Shown one piece after another: positions 11,394 to 21,510 of a stretch of 64,000 nt of DNA. Positions within the stretch are counted from its first letter, which is position 1. Every line of letters starts with the position of its first letter. The stretch lies in the NCBI GenBank assembly GCA_011947345.1, contig JAAVTG010000425.1:1-64000 (forward strand), read 5' to 3'. The stretch is from Phytophthora quininea. Taxonomy: Eukaryota > Oomycota > Peronosporomycetes > Peronosporales > Peronosporaceae. The position numbers were made by a program, and so were the translations under genes. Under the pieces are notes generated by a model. That model did not search any database and had not been told where the DNA came from. It was given only the letters and a program-made list of their open reading frames with translations.

Positions 11394-11410
11394 GAATTCA
11401 GGAAGTGACA
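11394..11410 (-). promoter_or_regulatory. Initiator-like core promoter of E1
   Basis: The minus strand reads TGTCACTTCCTGAATTC, close to the oomycete initiator TCAYTYY with an AATT element just after. It lies 17 to 33 bases before the E1 start codon, the usual spacing. The match is by eye. Confidence 0.4.
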
Positions 11411-12444
11411 GGGTTTTCGACACTCATTCATCTGCTCCAGTGATTAAAATCTCTTCGGGTGGTTGCGGTACAGGAAGAAGGCGATGCCAAGTCAGTGGGA
11501 GGAACGGAATGGGCCTGTGGATGTGAGACGCCTGCTGTTCGAAAGTGAAGTTGTTAACATGACCAAGGATGAAGCGTTAGTAGCAGTCTCTACGGTGTTC
11601 AGCAATTACATCAGAGCGACAAGAATTGTAGTGGATAATGCTGCCACGAGGCAGAGGTTTGGCGTCTGCTTGAAGGCGTCGTCAGCAGTCGTTCCTCCCA
11701 ACTTGGAGTCGTCCGATGAACTGACGGTGGAGTGGAAGAGCGGGTCGCATTGGACGGTGGTGGCGGTGGTGATCGGTTCCAAGCAGTGGAGGTTGATCCA
11801 GACCGGGCTGGAGTTCATCCAGTAGTCGCATTGGCTCCACGTGTCCAAGACGAAGAAGAAGTCGCTCCAAGTGTCTCGTATCAACTCCTCGCAGCCCGAG
11901 CCGCACTTCGTATCGACATGGACGTCGTACATGCAGATCGACGAGCCATTAGCACAAGTTTCGTTCGTCGCGATTGCAAGGCACCAGTTTAGTGTCTCCT
12001 CGATCTCTTGGGCCGTGCAGTTCGACACCAACGCACTGGACGACGACGACCGCGACGACGACCCCGACGACGACGACTCCACGGTGTGGTCGGCGTCGGT
12101 GGGGATACTGATGTTGGTGGCGTTGTTCAAGTCTGCACATGTGGTGATGAGGAATGCCAGATACGACTTCTTGTTGTTAGCCTCGCCTGCCAGTTGATAC
12201 TTGCAATTGGGCAGAGCGTCCTTCAATTCGGCGAGATCCGCAGCACACGTCGAGTTGCAGTAGGTATCGATCCAGATATTATCGCGGACGATCTCTGCGT
12301 CGCTCCTGCAGGCTTCTTGTCACGAGTTCCTGCAGAAACTCGTGAGCGTGCGACTAAAGGTTGCAAGAGAGCTTCGACCTCGAGCCAGCACAGCAGTGAA
12401 AGGACATTTACAGGCTCGAGTACGGCAAGTTGACTAGGAATGTA

Positions 12445-12474
12445 CTACCTCTGTGCGGAAAATGATGAGCATTT
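12445..12474 (+). repeat. Mariner left terminal inverted repeat
   Basis: A 30-base arm starting CTACCTCTGTGCGG. Its reverse complement matches 14108-14137 at 29 of 30 positions. Confidence 0.9.
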
Positions 12475-12635
12475 AAAAAAAATGCGCAGCGCTCCGCCTC
12501 GTTTTTTTGGGGAGTTATAAGCTTTGCAGAGGTGCTAGCATTTGCGTGTGAGCTGCACACAAATCTAAACATTCGTGGGCGTACATGCTCCGCCACGTTA
12601 GAAGTACTAGTAGTAAAACGTATCAAACTCGGACG

Positions 12636-13997
12636 TCATTGACGTCTCACGAGCTGTTGCTTCAACTGTTGTAGTCCCGGGTAAGTCAGTAGGAGTTGTC
12701 CATGCAAAAGGGAGAGCGCCGCAGCTGCCTCCTGTGCTTTGGCAAGCGTTAATCCGTCGCAAGACAGTGAAACAGGCAGATCACCAGCGCGTATCAGTTT
12801 ATCCTTGTGCAAATGTCCAAGACGATAGTTGTTGCGGCCTTCGTGCTTCAGTATCTGCTCCAATACGTGCTGCAGAGTAAGGAAGGTCTTGTTTAGCGAG
12901 ACAGCCGTTGATTCTTTGAACGAAAGCACCACCTCCTTGATAAGCTCATCTGGTGTTCGTGGTATCGTCTTGGACTGTAGAGACTGAATGCTGGCAAAGA
13001 AGCCCAAATCAAGGCAGTTCAGATCAGGGCTTTGAGCGGGCTGGTTTATAATCTTGATCGTCCAGCCGTCAGAGCACCTCGCCGCCGCTACCTCGGGATC
13101 GTTCTCCAGGACATGAGGGCGCGCGTTGCCCTGCTGGATTTTTATCGTGAGGTATTTCTGCTCTTGTGGCCACTTGGCCTTGATGGCTGGGATGACGTCG
13201 TTAACCAGCATCTGACGAGATATCTCGCGTGTTATCGACACTGGACGCGTCTCTTCAACACCAGCCGGTCGATTGACACTCCGTCGCTGCGTAATGTACG
13301 TCTCCACAACCGGCCAAATGCCGACTTTGCCGTCCCAACTGCCACGTGGACGCGCGACTGCACAGAGAAACATCACTTTAGTAATGTAGCGCTTGCTTTG
13401 AACAGCCTGGACTGGAGGTTCTTCCATTGGATATCCATCTTTCCCCGTGAGCACGTACACGCGCTGCCCGACCTTCTTCACGTAAAACCACTTCTCATCA
13501 ATCTGGACCACGTCGTACATTGCATCAAACTTGTAGGTTCCGTCTAGCTGAGGTGTCACACGATCCATGCAGAACTTAAGTCGCTCTAATCTATGCGAAG
13601 GCGTGAGCAGTGGACGAGTTTGCCTCAGCGCACGGCGTAAGTAGCCCTCCTTGATCAGCTGTTGCACGAGGTAGGAGCTCACACCAGACCCCTGTTGTAC
13701 AGCGCGCTGGTTCTCACGGTCATTTACTGGCACTTCGGCGAGGCGCTTGCAGAGCGCCAAACGGTTTTTCTTCTTTCGCCCCCGAGCGTGCTTTTTCGAC
13801 TTGACTACTGCAGCTACTCGCTCACCCATAGACCTGATACCCTGCCCCCAAATACGAGAAACAGCGCAGCGGTTTAGATTAAAGTAGGCGGCGGTCTGTC
13901 CGATATCGCCGTGCCTAAGCACCCCTCCGTTGCTACGAAGGAGCAGCATCTCCCACACTGTTTGGCGCTCTTCATCAGTGGCTTCCGATCTGCTCAT
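12636..13997 (-). CDS. Mariner-like transposase with an altered second catalytic position
   Basis: From the ATG at 13997 (MSRSEATDEERQ) the frame encodes 453 residues. The open frame extends upstream past the element end, so this internal ATG was chosen because it lies inside the TIRs. The N-terminal half is helix-turn-helix DNA-binding. The DDE core shows VVQIDEKWFY with the first Asp, then QQGNARPH where mariner enzymes have QDNARPH or QQDNARPH, then SPDLNCLDLGFF with the third Asp. The second Asp is thus Gly (codon GGC, one step from GAC), which should abolish cutting. The DLGFF context resembles plant and stramenopile mariner-like (DD39D) elements. The frame is otherwise open, so loss of activity is recent. 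Confidence 0.85.
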   Translation of the reverse strand: MSRSEATDEERQTVWEMLLLRSNGGVLRHGDIGQTAAYFNLNRCAVSRIWGQGIRSMGERVAAVVKSKKHARGRKKKNRLALCKRLAEVPVNDRENQRAVQQGSGVSSYLVQQLIKEGYLRRALRQTRPLLTPSHRLERLKFCMDRVTPQLDGTYKFDAMYDVVQIDEKWFYVKKVGQRVYVLTGKDGYPMEEPPVQAVQSKRYITKVMFLCAVARPRGSWDGKVGIWPVVETYITQRRSVNRPAGVEETRPVSITREISRQMLVNDVIPAIKAKWPQEQKYLTIKIQQGNARPHVLENDPEVAAARCSDGWTIKIINQPAQSPDLNCLDLGFFASIQSLQSKTIPRTPDELIKEVVLSFKESTAVSLNKTFLTLQHVLEQILKHEGRNNYRLGHLHKDKLIRAGDLPVSLSCDGLTLAKAQEAAAALSLLHGQLLLTYPGLQQLKQQLVRRQ

Positions 13998-14107
13998 TGC
14001 CGCTCCTCTTTGAAAATGAAGGGGAGAGGTCCAGCGGGAAGATTGGGCGGGAGATTCGAAATTCAAAACTGAGGGTATTGATTTTGAACAGGATGTAATT
14101 TGATTGG

Positions 14108-14137
14108 AAATGCTCATCATTTTCCGCACGGAGGTAG
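14108..14137 (-). repeat. Mariner right terminal inverted repeat
   Basis: A 30-base arm ending CCGCACGGAGGTAG, complementary to 12445-12474 with one mismatch, followed directly by the TA duplication. Confidence 0.9.
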
Positions 14138-14862
14138 TATGTTTGTAACAGGCTCGTAGAAGGTTGGTGGAGTGAGCTCTCGAGCTCACTCCGGAATCGA
14201 TAACAAAATAATCAAGTCGACCTGCTCTGGCCAAGCAGACTCTACTCACTTCAGTGATCTCGGGAGAAGACCTCGGACGTTTGAACAAAGTGGTAGAAGC
14301 TTCCACAACCGTTTCCTCTGCCAAAGTGCTACCAACTCCAGTCTTCTAGTCCATCGAGGACTCGAAGATTGTGACACTTCTCCTTGAGCTGTTTCGAGGA
14401 ATAGACCGATGGTATTGGCAGCCTCCGAGCTGATGCAGTTGGTCGACGATGCAGTCGACGCTAGAGTGGGGTCTGGGGTCGTACAGATGTCTAGGGACAG
14501 TAGCAAAGTGCATTTTTCCGAGAGATCCGACGTGGAACTGATGGTGCAGTTGGGGATCGACGCGGCCAGTTGCTTCATCACCTCCACGCAGGCCGTGGCC
14601 GAACACGGCGGCATGATGGTGATCAACAAGTCCGTGACGTGCGCGTACTCGGCGCACTCGCTGGTTCCAGCAGCAACCTTCTAAGCGTCCGTGATACTTT
14701 GATCTTCTGCATCCGTGTAGACTACACTGTCGGCAGTACTTGAGATGCCACAAATTAGCGTCAATGAAAGCAAAATCAAGCGAAACATGGCCGGGGAGGC
14801 GTCTTGGTGCAGTGCGGTGCTTTGACAAGCGAGAGATTCATGCGGGAAGACAAAAGGTCTGC

Positions 14863-15053
14863 TGATCCGTCGACACGGTCTTCTGCTCGACAGAGCAAAT
14901 TCAAAACTGGTTTCATTCTCATGCTTACTGCTTTGCTGATCAATTGCACAGCCTTAACCACGACCGGCACCTCCAACCACGCCAGAACAGGCTGTGCCGC
15001 ACAGCGCACGCGGGGTCAAGACGGTGGTTCTGCTTGGCGCGGCCGGCCGATCA
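14863..15053 (-). repeat. 3' LTR of the gypsy element
   Basis: A 191-bp copy paired with 20124-20313. It is the 3' LTR because coding runs on the minus strand. Its terminal GGATCA has become CGATCA. Confidence 0.88.
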
Positions 15054-15064
15054 CTTCCCTCCCT
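15054..15064 (-). other. Polypurine tract of the gypsy element
   Basis: The minus strand reads AGGGAGGGAAG immediately before the 3' LTR, the expected place and composition for the primer of plus-strand DNA synthesis. Confidence 0.65.
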
Positions 15065-15173
15065 GAAGTGTAGATGAAGTGTGGACGAATTTCGTTAGCG
15101 GCGACGTCGTCTCGGCAGACGGGAGGTGACGGCCGTGGGTGCTGCGTTGGCATCAAGACTGGCCATGAGCTGA

Positions 15174-18100
15174 TCACACGCGCGTCATCTTGGTGGGCCT
15201 CCAAAAACTCTCGAACAGAGATGGGACGTCCTGTCTGATAGTGTCGACGGGTTTCCATGATGCCTCGATATCGTCGAGGCCGAACCACTTCACCTCGATT
15301 TCCCAGCGCTGCGTCTCCGGGCTGAGGCGACACTGGCGGAGGGCCTCCACCAGATGACCGCCGTCGCCGTGGATTGCTTGCTCCGTCAGCTCCTCTGCCT
15401 GGCCACGGCCAGCTTCACGATATAGCTGGAGCCTAGAAGCGTGGCGGATAGTGATAGCGAACGGCGCGACTATGTCCTGGATTTCGAAAGTATAATCGTT
15501 GAGCGCGCGAACGATACGCTTCGGTCCACGCCACACAAGCGCGAGCTTGTTGCCGCTGCGCCCGTTTGCTGTTGCTGCCAACACGAAGTCGCTCTCGTTA
15601 AATTTCTGAAGTCGGACACCCTGGCGTCTTGCGTGGCGCTCTCTCGCCGCACGGCGTCGTCTTTCACTGGCATCAACCATCTCCTCGTGCATCCCGTCGA
15701 GAGAAACTCGCACGCTGTCAAGATGGCGGCGAACCTCGGTGTCGACCCAGGTGACCGTCATCTCGACCGGATCACTATGATGTAGGATACTGCGTAGTTG
15801 CGATTCGCCAGGCAAAGCGGTAAATGCCGTCAGCGGGGTTTTGCCGTCGAGGCGGTCAGCGGGCATGGAGTTGAGTGCCGCCTGGACGATGGGCAGCACA
15901 ACAGGTCACTCGCTTGCACGTAGTCTCTTCTCACTGAGCAGCGTCTTGACTCCCTTCAGAAGCTCGCGATTCACCACCTCGACGGTGCCATTCGCCCACG
16001 GTGTGTAAGCCGTAGTGAAATGGTGCTGCGCGCCTAGTGTACGCTGCAGCTTCGCGACAATTTGGTTCCGAAAGCGTGCGCCTTGGTCTGAGACCCACAC
16101 ACGGAAACGCCGAAGCGCTTGAACCAATCGAGGAGTCCTAGGTAAACTTGATCAGACGTGGCATGGGCGCATGGAATGAGTTCAACATACCCACTCATGC
16201 CATCTTTTAGCACGAGGACGTACTTCACAGCGTCTCGACCCGAAATCATCGTCAGGAAGTCGAAATGCAGCAACTCATTCGGCTTGGTCGCCTTCAGTGT
16301 TTCTCCGTATGGGCGGGGGACGTGACCTCCCGCGGTAACCATGCAGAGTAAACACCCGCGGATAAACGTAGCCACGTCTCCGGCCATTGTACGCCAGGAA
16401 AACACCGTCCTGAGGGCATCCGTCGTCGCTGCGACTCGTCTGTGGCCGCTTGCACCGGCGTGCGCTACAACACCAAGCCGTTGCTGTAGATTTACTGCAT
16501 CTGATGGGATCCACACCAGGTTGTCAGAGGTGACGAAAAGTTGTCGTTCGTCATTCCAAGCGATCCCTGCACGTTCTTCATGGGCATCACTACAGTCTTG
16601 CTGGCAAGTCTTGATCTCCTCCTGCGAGGACCAAACAAACTCCTCGTCCTCCAGCGGGGATATGCGCTAGACCACGGCTAGTCTCGCCACTCGTGCCGCT
16701 GAACGCTCCGCAGATAACTCTGATCCAGCTCCCCATCGGCTGAGGAGGTCTCCCCAATAATTTTCTTCGCCCGGGACATGTTCAACCACATACCAAAATG
16801 CCGTAAGAGACATCGCCCAGCGCTGCAACTTGTCAGCTCTTGGTCGTGCTATGGCTCCATCCGCGGCGTATGGGTCGAATTGTACACTAGATTTCGGTGA
16901 TCGGTGAACAGATGAAAGCCTCCTGGACGCAGCAGTAGATATTCTAGCTGAAGCGTTGACTCCACAATGGCGAATGCCTCATTCTCGATTGTCGGCCACC
17001 GACTAGACGCTCCGGTGAACCGTCCACTTAGGAAGGCCAACGGCTTGTGGTTCTGGTTCTCCAGTGGCAGAGCCAGCTCTCCAGCGTCTAGCTGCGTCAG
17101 GACAGCTCCCCAATTGTCTTGGCTTGCATCGGTGTACAGGCAGAGATCAGCGAATAGTTTGGGATGTGCGAGGGGCACCATGCTCAACAGCGCTGCTCGG
17201 ATATGATCAACGCTGTGCACTTCGTCTTGGCCCCAACCAATATCCTCCAACTTTACTCGTGACAACTTAGTCTTCTTCCGGGATCCTGCCACGTTAGCCG
17301 CACGCTCGAGAGCGTCATGTAGCTTCGTAGTCAGTCTTGTAAATTCTGGGATACTCTGCCGCATCCAGTGAACCGCGCACAAGAACTGCTGGAGGTCTCC
17401 AGCCGTCTGCGGCATCTGCATCTCCACGAGCCCTTGAATCCTCTCGGGACGGTGCCTCACGCCACTAGCAGATATCATTTTTCCACACCATTTAACCTGT
17501 GTGGCAAAGAATTGACATTTCTTCGCATGAAGTTTCAGCCCGTACTCCTCACATTGCGCGAGAACTTTGGCCAGCACCTCTAGGAGGGCATCTTCATCCA
17601 CACCGTACCCCAGGATATCATCCAGCCATGCCAGCATACAAACGCCCAACAGATCGCCGAATATCTCCTCAACTACACCTTGCCAACACGCCACAGCATC
17701 AGTAGCCCCCATAGGAACCCAAGTTGGAGTGTAAATCCCGCGGTGGGTGATGAACGAATACAGCTCCTGAGAATCCGGATGGAGCGGTAGCTGCCAGTAC
17801 CCGCGGAACCAGTCCAGCACAAAAACACTTTTGCGCCTTCGAGTTCTCCCAGCACCACGTCCAGAACGGGCATCGGCCATGGCATCGGCTCGGTGCGCTC
17901 ATTGACAGCCCGCGTGTCAATAGTCATCCGTGGTTTCATCCGTGGTTCAGCAGTCGGATCGGTGTCCTGCTCCTTGTTTCGGACGATCCGAGGAGCAGAG
18001 GCCCAGCGGCTGCGATAGTTCTTGTATACCAGGCCGAACTTGGTTAGCGTAGACGTGTGCCGATCAAGAAACGCACGGTCGTTGGGCGAGTAGCGCCGAG

Positions 18101-18674
18101 GCTGAGCTCGAGCCGGCGTCACTCTAGGCTGCAGCTGGACTTTCATCGGTGCCACCTTCACGGGTGGGTCATGTCCAAACTGTGTGCGGAATACATCGCC
18201 TCGGACGGTCAAGACCGCCTTCAACCTGGCCCGCCCGTCCAGCGACAGCCCAAGCTTGGCCGCCACTTCCATCTTCTTCTCCAAATACTGGATCACCTCA
18301 TCCGTTGTCGTTGGCTGCATACTTGGCAGGGCAGTTCGGGTCTCGTGGCGCACAAAATCATCCGCAGCATCCGGTTCGTTCTTCTCAAGCTGAGCGGCAA
18401 CCTGTAGACGGCACACGCGCTCCAGCCCCGAGGGAGCCACTTCTGATTGGTTCTCCGCCTGCAGTATTCCCGCCAACTCCCACTCCGATTTAGTGTGCCG
18501 GGCCTCGACAAGTAACCGGTCCGTGGAGTACCCGAGAATCTTCATGATAGGCCGCCCGACTGTCGGGTCCATGTCAAGATTGTCTTCCTCGACATGACAC
18601 GCGAGGTTCCTCAGCATTAACGGGCCAGTGGATGTTGTTAGCATCACCTCACTAAACGTTACGCTCCGCGCCAC
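15174..18674 (-). pseudogene. Gypsy pol: RT, RNase H, integrase, chromodomain-like tail
   Basis: Domains in order on the minus strand: RT N-terminal part (18674 to about 17750); RT palm with AWLDDILGY, where most gypsy enzymes have YxDD; RNase H (LYTDASQDNWGAVL); an integrase HHCC zinc-binding region ending near GCLLCM; the integrase core with VSDQGARF and TPWANGTVEVVNRE; and a C-terminal tail with VKWFGLDDIEASW resembling a chromodomain. The frame shifts near 17830 and in the integrase near 16100. A stop at 15912-15914 stands where related elements have Trp (TGG to TGA). The element cannot make a full polyprotein. Confidence 0.85.
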
Positions 18675-18704
18675 TTCGAACTCACGTCCACCTACAGGGC
18701 GGAG

Positions 18705-20056
18705 CTATATACTGGGGGTCGAAACTTCAACGACTGACTTGCCTGCCTTCCTTACAGCATCGAGGACACCTCGTGCCACCAAGGACGTGTCAGCCCCCGA
18801 GTCCAAGAGCAATGTATTGACTGGCACCCCATCCACAGCGGCAGCCACGGAGCCGCTGTCATCATTACCGTCATGGCGCACGACGCCGAATCTCCGCACA
18901 TTGGCCTGTCGAGTAGCATCGCGTTGCTCGCGCAGTGCCCGAAGCAGCTGCACGGCCTCTCCGGGCTGGCATTGCGGGCACGCTCGGACCGAATGCTCGG
19001 TCGAGTGGCATTTTAGACAGGCCCGTCGTTCCTGTGCTGTACCAGTCGGGGCTGCAGGAGACGTCGCCGTTGGTGTTGGTGCTGGCGCTGATGGTGCTGA
19101 GTCTGATGAGTCGCTTCGGCCACCACCACGACCACTACCTTGACCACCATTTCCGCGGCCATTGCGACCTCCTCTGCCACTGCTACCGCCGCGGTTGGGA
19201 CTGGACTTGGACTGTCCGTGGCCACCAGCGGCTTGAGCTGCTGCATACTTCCACGTCATGAACTCCTTCATGAGGCGCGTAACCCATGCACAGAACGGTA
19301 CGACTTCATTCTTGTATGTCTTGTTCTCGCGGAGCGTCAACTTGGTTGCGATCACTGCTCTGAAACTTGGCGGAGAAAGAGCTTCGCTGAGGTATTTTAC
19401 TAAACGGCGCTGCTCATGCTCGAAGGCGATGTCAGTGAGGTTGAACTGGTCCAGAATAGCCTCCATATCAGCTTGCAAATTCATCATACGGCTTTCTGGC
19501 TCCGGCCAGCGGGTCTGCATTTGCAGCTTCTTCATGGCTTCGTCCACGGACGCATAGTCCACGTGGGAAGGCGCCATTGCTTGCTTGAAATAATCCACCC
19601 ACTGCTGCTCAGAAACCAAGTGGGTTGGGGCGTTGAACTCGTAGCGCGCAATCATGCGTTTGGTCTTCGACTCGATGCAGGCTCCAACATGCATCACAAA
19701 CGCAGCACTCCACTTCGTCTGCAGCGCATTGACCGCCGTCAGATAGGCGTCGTACTTCCGTATAAAGTCACGTCGGTCCTGCATGGTCCGACCAGCGAAG
19801 CAAGGGGTTGAGGGAGAGATGGAGCTGCCGTAACGCGCGCCGGCTCCGATGGCTTCGTCTTCTTGGCCTTGTCTCCATCTTCCGTACCGGCCGAAGGTAT
19901 CGCCTCGTCGGCAGACTCATCAAAGGGGTCAGGAATCTGGAGCTGCAGCTCCAGTGGGCGCCGAGGTTCTGGCGGCGACGGCGAGCCGGCCGATAGTCGC
20001 ATCGCGGCAGCGAGTTGGGAGATCTCTTCGACACTTATCTCGTCTTTGTCTCCCAT
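18705..20056 (-). pseudogene. Gypsy gag and aspartic protease
   Basis: The start at 20056 (MGDKDEISVEE) opens an acidic, proline-rich N terminus. The frame shifts near 19795, then a helical gag domain follows, a Gly/Arg-rich stretch, and a CCHC knuckle (CLKCHSTEHSVRAC) that binds RNA. The protease active site is LLLDSGADTSLV. The frame stops at 18705 just before the pol frame opens, so a further shift separates gag-pro from pol. Confidence 0.82.
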
Positions 20057-20123
20057 CTTGTCACGCGCGAGTCTCCCGCGCAGAGCTTGAACCCGTGAAC
20101 CTAGGGTAAGCTAAAGTTAACTT

Positions 20124-20313
20124 TGATCCGTCGACACGGTCTTCTGCTCGACAGAGCAAATTCAAAACTGGTTTCATTCTCATGCTTGCTGCTTGGCTGA
20201 TCAATTGCACAGCCTTAACCACGACCGGCACCTTCAACCACGCCAGAACAGGCTGTGCCGCACAGCGCACGCGGGGTCAAGACAGTGGTTCCGCTGGCGC
20301 GGCTGGCGGATCA
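20124..20313 (-). repeat. 5' LTR of the gypsy element
   Basis: A 190-bp copy with intact TGATCC and GGATCA ends. It is followed outside the element by CCTGC, the partner of TCTGC at 14858-14862. Confidence 0.9.
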
Positions 20314-20560
20314 CCTGCAAGTGGGACCCCGTCAAGCCATCACGATGCTTTTCGCCGAATCGGTCGGACAAAATTAATGGCAGATCCAGCACCGGTAGAA
20401 TGTCCAGGTAATGCAGACACCTATTGGGATCCGATTGATGATGAACGTCGTGGAGACTTTTGTTTTGCTGCACGAAAAGATCGTCGTTGCTACGCTCGAC
20501 TTGCTACTCAAAGTGATGAGTCACCGCTTGTTTCTGTGGATGTTGAACTTGTCTTGATCG

Positions 20561-21117
20561 CTAGTGATGCTGGACCAGTAGACCTCCACCAGCGACTGCA
20601 GCTGCCACCAACCAGAAGTTGTGATCACGTTCAAACGCACTGCTTGTCGACTGGGAGTCCGACTGGAAGCCATCGGATGAAGTATTGGAAGAGCCTTCAG
20701 CTTTACTGCAACCCACAGCTGCTCCGTTGGTGGCGATCTCCTATGAGTAGTGGAAGCCGATCGAGATTGGATCTGGGAATCTCCACATCTCACACGTATT
20801 GACGCTGTCCAGCACGTTCAGCGCGTAGTATATGCCGTTGTATTTGCACATCGGGACGTCGCTCCATGTTGCGCGAATCAACTGGCCGCAGCCGGACGAA
20901 CACGGCGTCGAAATGTCGATGTCGCTCCCGCAGATCGACGACGCATTGACACAACTCTCGTTCGTCGCCACTTTCCAGTAAAGGCGAGTATCTCGTCGAC
21001 TTCTTGCCTCGTGCACCCTGCAAGACGACGATGGCGTTCCGGAACTTGAACAATTGCAGCGTAGACGCTTGGAATGGCGACTAGGGCGAGCAGTGGCATT
21101 AAAAGGAAGTGCAGCAT
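20561..21117 (-). pseudogene. Elicitin-like gene E3, single domain, frameshift plus in-frame stop
   Basis: The ATG at 21117 starts a signal peptide (MLHFLLMPLLALVAIPSVYA). One elicitin-like domain follows that is most like the last domain of E1 and E2. The frame shifts near 20983 at a run of three T. A TAG at 20741-20743 then interrupts the frame, but the same frame continues for about 60 residues as a Ser-rich linker and a hydrophobic GPI-type tail, ending at 20561. Secreted or surface-bound if ever made. It lies directly beside the gypsy element. Confidence 0.65.
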
Positions 21118-21282
21118 GAGCTTCTTGGCAGAATGCGGTGCTTGATAAGTGAGGAAGCACCAAAGAACGGCATCGGGCAGTGGGGCGCCTTCAAGCTACA
21201 AGTGATGACCGGCAAATGCAGTTGTCATATTGTTATGGTTGAAATGGGTTAAAAGTAAGCTGCCGGTACGCTGCTGCTGGTG
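21118..21282. other. Short spacer upstream of E3
   Basis: Contains an initiator-like TCACTTATCAAGC on the minus strand near 21140-21155, upstream of the E3 start. The related sequence TTGTCAAAGCACCGCA precedes E2, which suggests a common promoter origin. Nothing else seen. Confidence 0.35.
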
Positions 21283-21510
21283 TTAGAAGTTGATGGCTAG
21301 AGCCATCACCGCCAGCGAATCGAGAAGCAGACTGGCGATCATTGCCGAGCCCGATTGCGCCGCGTTTTTCTTGCCTGACTTTGTGGAAGTCGAAGTCGCG
21401 CAGCCGTCTAGCAGCTGCATGGTTGAAGGAGTTCTTGGGCTTGGAAGGGGAGTAGTGAGGTCGAGAAGTGCGACAGCAAAGTGAGTTATCCCGCCGCCGC
21501 CACCACCGAG
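21283..21510 (-). pseudogene. In-frame downstream tail of E4 with a second GPI-like end
   Basis: Directly after the E4 stop the same frame encodes about 75 residues: a Gly run, a Thr/Pro-rich part, a Ser/Thr/Lys linker and a hydrophobic end (MIASLLLDSLAVMALAINF) before a TAA at 21283-21285. It looks like the GPI signal of an elicitin-like gene, either the original end of E4 or the remnant of a lost neighbour. Confidence 0.4.

Larger units (their letters stand above)
12445..14137 (-). mobile_element. Mariner-like DNA transposon with TIRs and TA target duplication
   Basis: A 1693-bp element bounded by 30-base terminal inverted repeats with a single mismatch and flanked by TA on both sides (12443-12444 and 14138-14139). 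This is the classic Tc1/mariner insertion. It carries one transposase gene on the minus strand. It sits inside the LTR-like insert that broke elicitin E2, so it arrived after that insert. Confidence 0.9.
12318..14376. mobile_element. LTR-like insert (probable solo LTR, about 364 bp) carrying a mariner
   Basis: The insert begins TGTCAC and ends GTGACA, has the TG...CA ends of an LTR, and is flanked on both sides by CTTCT (12313-12317 and 14377-14381). Removing the mariner element and one TA leaves about 364 bp, a normal LTR size. No gag or pol remains inside, so a solo LTR is the simplest reading. A small MITE-like element is the alternative. It differs in sequence from the 190-bp LTRs at 14863 and 20124. 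Confidence 0.6.
11606..14788 (-). pseudogene. Elicitin-like gene E2, split by a nested insertion
   Basis: The 5' part (14788-14382) has a signal peptide from the ATG at 14788 and domain 1. The 3' part (12312-11606) has two more elicitin domains and a hydrophobic C terminus. Between them sits a 2059-bp insert (12318-14376) flanked by the 5-base direct repeat CTTCT. With one repeat copy counted, both halves are in the same frame, so a single gene was interrupted. The 5' part also carries a TAG near 14682-14684 and has Tyr where the first Cys of the domain should be (VVYTDAED against VCTDAED in E1). The gene is dead by several independent lesions. The layout otherwise matches E1. Confidence 0.8.
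14863..20313 (-). mobile_element. Ty3/gypsy LTR retrotransposon, decayed
   Basis: A 5451-bp element with 190/191-bp LTRs at both ends. The LTRs have TGATCC/GGATCA inverted ends and differ by about seven substitutions and one indel (roughly 4 percent). Flanking 5-base repeats are TCTGC and CCTGC, one mismatch. Coding is on the minus strand in the order gag, protease, RT, RNase H, integrase, chromodomain-like tail, which places it in Ty3/gypsy. It inserted about 75 bp upstream of the elicitin E2 start codon and would separate that gene from its promoter. Confidence 0.9.

Noticed and set aside
20319..20560. Plus-strand frame (MADPAPVECPGN...) next to the gypsy 5' LTR
   Set aside because: Reads like protein over about 60 codons but overlaps the 3' end of elicitin E3 and has no recognised domain.
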